Assembly: GCA_025960445.1 (NCBI GenBank)
Contig: JAICIT010000123.1
Location: 1-7,200 of the forward strand
From: Bradyrhizobium sp.
GTDB taxonomy: Bacteria > Pseudomonadota > Alphaproteobacteria > Rhizobiales > Xanthobacteraceae
DNA length: 7,200 bases
Reading direction: 5' to 3'
How positions within the stretch are numbered: the stretch's first letter is position 1; the number at the start of each line of letters is the position of its first letter. A model generated the notes under the pieces. That model searched no databases, was not told where the DNA came from, and worked only from the letters and a program-made list of their open reading frames with translations. Shown here in pieces: positions 4,283 through 7,200 of the stretch. The translations under genes were made by a program, and so were the position numbers.

Positions 4283-6121
4283 GTGACAGTTTTGCTTATA
4301 ATCGACGAGCGCCTTGACGCGTTGCTGCATCCCTCCGCGCGTATCGATGCGTTGACGCGTGCACGCCACCGCGCCTTCATCGGGCCGAGGCTGCTCGGAA
4401 GCCTTGCGGCGTTGGCGGCATTCCCGGTCTATATTGCGATCGGCGGCGCGCCCTCGGGCCTTGAGGTCGTGGCGTTCGCCTGGCTTGTCGCTCCAATTCT
4501 CCTGTCGTGGTTTCTCTCGCGCACCGGGCGGTACGAAGCTGCGCACGTGCTTTCGTCATTGGCACTGGGCGGTTTGGTGATGATACTGGCGCTGAGCACC
4601 GGCGGCATTGAATCCTTTGCCGCGATCTGGCTCGTCGTGGTTCCGGTCGAAGCAGCACTTTCGGCATCGCGTCGCGTCGTGGCGTTTGCGTGCTTGCTGG
4701 CGCTCTCGTGCATCGCGCTGCTGATAGCTGCCGGTCATCTCGATACGTTGTCAGCGCCTGATCCGAACTTGCGGTTTGGCGGCACGTTCATCGGCTTTGC
4801 AGTGGCATCGGCCACGATTTATGCTGGAGGTCTTGCATTAGCTGCCGATTCAGTCGCGCGCACCAGCTCGAAGATGCTCAAAGCCGAACAGGACAAATAT
4901 CGTCTGCTCGCGCAGAACATGTGTGATGTGATCTCGCGCCATCGCCGGGATGGAACGGTTCAATTCATTTCGCCTGCCGCGGAGAACCTGCTGGGCGCTC
5001 ACTTCACCCGGTTGCTTGGTCACGGATTGTTCGACCGTGTCCATGTGGTCGATCGTCCGGCTTATCTGATGGCGTTGTCGGACGCTGCTCACGGCCAGGC
5101 CCGCAATGTTGAATTCCGTGTCAGGCGAGACACGGCCCGGGAAAACCAAAGCGCCCATCATTCTCATGCGGATTTCATCTGGATCGAAATGCGTTGCCGG
5201 CCTTTCGAACAGGAAAGCACAACTGAGGGAGGCGAAGTGGTCGCCATGCTCCGTGATGTGACCGACCGGAAGGACCAGGAGCAGGCGCTACAGCACGCGC
5301 GCAGTGCGGCGGAGCAGGCCGACGCGAAAACAGATCGATTTCTTGCGACAGCCAGCCACGAGCTACGCACGCCCTTGAACGCCATCATCGGCTTTTCCGA
5401 AATGATTGCGCAGGAAGAAACGCTGATGCTCGATGCGGATCGCCGCAAGGAGTATGCGAAATTGATCAATGGTTCCGGTCAGCATCTGCTTTCGGTGGTC
5501 AATGACATGCTTGAGCTCTCAAAGATGGAGTCCGGCCATTTCGAAGGTGTGCCTGAGTCCTTCGAGCCACGTGCCGCGCTCGTCGATTGCTGCACGCTGG
5601 TATCGCTAAAGGCGGTTGAAAACGGGATCGATCTTGTGACCCGCATGCCGGAGAACCTGCCGCTAATCACCGGAGATCTTCAGGCCTTCAGGCAGGTCGC
5701 ACTTAACCTCGTCTCCAATGCGATCAAGTTCACCGAGCGCGGCGGCAAGGTGACCGTTTCCGCCGGTGTCGACGGATCGCGGCTGGCGCTTCGCGTTGCC
5801 GACACCGGCATCGGCATTGCTGCCGATGATCTAAAGCGGATCGGTGATCCCTTCTTTCAGGCGGGGAAGGCCTATCAGCGGCCGCGCGAAGGCACCGGCC
5901 TCGGTCTATCCACCGTGAAAAGGCTTGTCAGGCTGCATGGCGGTGATTTGATCGTGCAAAGCAAGCTCGACGAGGGGACCACCGTGACGGCAACATTGCC
6001 GCTCACGTTTGGGCCGTCAAAACCGAGACCAAATTCAGAGTCAGCAGACAATATTGCCAGGCTACCTCCGGCCTCCCGATTGTCGAGCCAACATCTCCTT
6101 CAGGTGAAGAGAAGTGCCTAG
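4283..6121 (+). CDS. Six-helix PAS sensor histidine kinase (PleC/DivJ-like)
   Basis: The 612-residue protein has six likely membrane helices (about 34-54, 60-79, 86-107, 111-127, 131-151, 165-189). A PAS domain follows (about 205-328, with ISPAAENLLG near its start), then a short coiled coil (329-352), the HisKA dimerisation domain and a HATPase_c domain. The phospho-acceptor is His359 in SHELRTPLNAIIGFSEM. ATP-binding motifs are intact: N-box NLVSNAIKF (Asn475, Asn479), G1 DTGIGI (507-512), F-box DPFF (522-525) and G2 GTGLGL (537-542). No receiver or HAMP domain is present and no response regulator gene is adjacent, so it is an orphan kinase here. HisKA sequence and topology resemble the alphaproteobacterial cell-cycle kinases DivJ/PleC, which act on DivK/PleD; this assignment is inference. 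The GTG start has only GGGAG two bases upstream or CGGAG twelve bases upstream, so the exact start is uncertain. It overlaps the next gene by 8 bases. Confidence 0.93.
   Translation: MTVLLIIDERLDALLHPSARIDALTRARHRAFIGPRLLGSLAALAAFPVYIAIGGAPSGLEVVAFAWLVAPILLSWFLSRTGRYEAAHVLSSLALGGLVMILALSTGGIESFAAIWLVVVPVEAALSASRRVVAFACLLALSCIALLIAAGHLDTLSAPDPNLRFGGTFIGFAVASATIYAGGLALAADSVARTSSKMLKAEQDKYRLLAQNMCDVISRHRRDGTVQFISPAAENLLGAHFTRLLGHGLFDRVHVVDRPAYLMALSDAAHGQARNVEFRVRRDTARENQSAHHSHADFIWIEMRCRPFEQESTTEGGEVVAMLRDVTDRKDQEQALQHARSAAEQADAKTDRFLATASHELRTPLNAIIGFSEMIAQEETLMLDADRRKEYAKLINGSGQHLLSVVNDMLELSKMESGHFEGVPESFEPRAALVDCCTLVSLKAVENGIDLVTRMPENLPLITGDLQAFRQVALNLVSNAIKFTERGGKVTVSAGVDGSRLALRVADTGIGIAADDLKRIGDPFFQAGKAYQRPREGTGLGLSTVKRLVRLHGGDLIVQSKLDEGTTVTATLPLTFGPSKPRPNSESADNIARLPPASRLSSQHLLQVKRSA
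6102..6107 (+). promoter_or_regulatory. Ribosome-binding site for the peptidoglycan-binding protein, inside the kinase gene
   Basis: AGGTGA lies 6 bases before the GTG at 6114 and within the last codons of the kinase gene. It supports the GTG start and the 8-base gene overlap, implying translational coupling. Confidence 0.55.
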
Positions 6122-6776
6122 AAAAAATACGAAACAGAACGAGACGCGGCGCCGCCGAGGCGCGCGTGCGGCCGTTGACCTGGATGCCGATCGTGGTCTG
6201 GCGATGCGGATCTTACTGCACAGCCCGAAGGATACGGCTGTTGGCGCGCTGGCGTTTGCGGCCGTAACGGCGATTATCGCCAACGCGCTGTTTCTGCAAA
6301 AAGGCAATCATCCAGCACCGATGTTTGGTTCGGTCGTCATGATGCCGGCCGGCGGATTGGCCGCTGCAAGCCCGTTGCCACGGCCGCGTCCGAACGAAGC
6401 CGAGCCAGCGGTCGGCGAACCAAGGGTGATTGAAGCCCAGCCGGTGGAAAAAGTTGATCCTGTGGGCAATTTAGCCAAATCGACCAGCACCTCACCACCC
6501 GCCCGTTCGAATATTCTTCGGCCACCGGCAGCCGTCCCCGTTTCCACTCACAGCGAAGTGTCGTCGGCAAACTCCAATCCGCGCCGCGTGGCGGCCGTCC
6601 AGCGGGCGCTCACCGAGTATGGCTACGGTCAACTCAAGCCGACCGGGACGGTCGGCTCGGACACCAAATCCGCAATCCAGAAATTCGAGCGCGACCGCAA
6701 CATGCCGGTGACCGGACAAATGTCCGATCGCTTGGTGCGCGAACTGATCGCGATGATCGGGCACCCGATCGACTAG
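6114..6776 (+). CDS. Membrane-anchored peptidoglycan-binding (PG_binding_1) domain protein
   Basis: The 220-residue product begins with a basic cytoplasmic segment (MPRKNTKQNETRRRRGAR), followed by one membrane helix at about 41-61. A Pro/Ala/Glu-rich periplasmic linker spans about 64-153. A C-terminal PG_binding_1 (COG3409-like) domain covers about 155-213, with RRVAAVQRALTEYGYG, TGTVGSDTKSAIQKFERDR and MPVTGQMSDRLVRELI. This domain is a three-helix fold that in known cases binds cell-wall peptidoglycan. No hydrolase or transpeptidase domain is attached, so it is a binding rather than a catalytic protein. Start is GTG with AGGTGA upstream; an in-frame ATG at residue 31 is possible but would remove the basic stretch. 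Overlap with the kinase stop and same-strand placement before DUF1491 make an operon very likely. A role as a cell-wall contact or partner of the kinase is inference. Confidence 0.87.
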   Translation: MPRKNTKQNETRRRRGARAAVDLDADRGLAMRILLHSPKDTAVGALAFAAVTAIIANALFLQKGNHPAPMFGSVVMMPAGGLAAASPLPRPRPNEAEPAVGEPRVIEAQPVEKVDPVGNLAKSTSTSPPARSNILRPPAAVPVSTHSEVSSANSNPRRVAAVQRALTEYGYGQLKPTGTVGSDTKSAIQKFERDRNMPVTGQMSDRLVRELIAMIGHPID

Positions 6777-6809
6777 ATTCGAGTTTGTGGACGGCCTATC
6801 GTTGATTCC

Positions 6810-7154
6810 GTGCGATTGAAATCCAGCATATGGGTGGCGGCTTACCTGCGCCGTTGCCAGACCGAAGGTGTCTTTGGTGCCGTGCGCCGGCGCGGAGCGG
6901 AAGAAGCCGGGGCGGTATTCGTCAAGGTCGCGCTGCTCGATGGCAACGCCATGCTTTACATCCCCGCACCGCAGACGGTCTATGAAGACAGCCGGCCGAT
7001 CGAGCGCATTTTCACCCCGACATCGAAAGAACCGTTGCCGGAAAGTTCGGTAGAAGAGCGCCTCACCAAGGAAATCCGGTTCGATCCGGACGCCTGGATC
7101 GTCGAAACCGAGGATCGGGCAGGGCGGCACTTTCTCGATTTGGCGCGCGCCTAA
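6810..7154 (+). CDS. DUF1491 family protein
   Basis: The 114-residue protein matches the alphaproteobacterial DUF1491 (COG5447) family as I remember it: start RLKSSIWVAAYLRRCQTEG, then VRRRGAEEAGAVFVKV, a short strand LYIPAPQ, and the C-terminal part FDPDAWIVETEDRAGRHFLD. It has no signal peptide or membrane helix and is presumably cytoplasmic. The function of the family is unknown. Start is GTG, 33 bases after the stop of the peptidoglycan-binding gene, with no clear Shine-Dalgarno, so translation may depend on reinitiation from upstream. The position as third gene after a sensor kinase and a cell-wall-binding protein suggests shared expression. Confidence 0.85.
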   Translation: MRLKSSIWVAAYLRRCQTEGVFGAVRRRGAEEAGAVFVKVALLDGNAMLYIPAPQTVYEDSRPIERIFTPTSKEPLPESSVEERLTKEIRFDPDAWIVETEDRAGRHFLDLARA

Positions 7155-7200
7155 CCTTCCGAGCCCGTGCGTTTGACAATACTGGAGCCGGGCTGCACCG
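7155..7200. other. Intergenic tail at the right edge
   Basis: After the DUF1491 stop there are 46 bases. AGCCCG at 7162-7167 can pair with CGGGCT at 7189-7194 around a 21-base loop. A TTGACA at 7173-7178 matches a -35 box, but its -10 partner would lie at or beyond the edge. On the minus strand a frame is open from the edge to a TAG at 7151-7153 and could be the end of a convergent gene. None of these can be decided from this window. Confidence 0.3.

Overview
The window looks like chromosomal DNA of an alphaproteobacterium in the Rhizobiales, most likely the Bradyrhizobium/Rhodopseudomonas/Nitrobacter/Afipia group. It is GC-rich with GC-ending codons. It combines a MucR/Ros-family regulator, a DUF5330 protein, a DUF1491 protein and a PleC/DivJ-type PAS histidine kinase. 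The organism call is an inference from this gene content; there is no rRNA or other marker. There is no sign of a mobile element, CRISPR array, tRNA or rRNA, and the region reads as ordinary core chromosome.

Layout: (1) 1-1183, minus strand, a GT-C type membrane glycosyltransferase cut off by the left edge. (2) 1184-1482, a divergent intergenic region with a strong hairpin in the glycosyltransferase leader. (3) 1483-2346, plus strand, a two-helix membrane protein with a long low-complexity middle and a conserved-looking C-terminal module. (4) 2518-2931, plus strand, a MucR/Ros regulator whose zinc site is degenerate. (5) 2956-3384, minus strand, a SufE-like sulfur acceptor, convergent with mucR. 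(6) 3485-3871, minus strand, a small DUF5330 membrane-anchored protein. (7) 3872-4282, a 411-base divergent intergenic region with an AT-rich dyad, a hairpin and a perfect 12-bp palindrome. (8) 4283-7154, a plus-strand operon: six-helix PAS sensor histidine kinase, a membrane-anchored peptidoglycan-binding protein overlapping it by 8 bases, and a DUF1491 protein 33 bases further on.

How the genes may work together: the best candidate functional unit is the kinase/peptidoglycan-binding/DUF1491 operon. It pairs a membrane sensor kinase with a protein whose periplasmic domain could touch the cell wall, which suggests an envelope or cell-cycle signalling role (inference). SufE would feed persulfide sulfur to the SufBCD Fe-S assembly machinery, encoded elsewhere. 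MucR is a global regulator of surface polysaccharide, motility and cell-cycle genes in related bacteria. I did not find a clearly new biological system. The more unusual points are the metal-ligand loss in MucR, the kinase/cell-wall-binding coupling, and the palindrome in the kinase leader.
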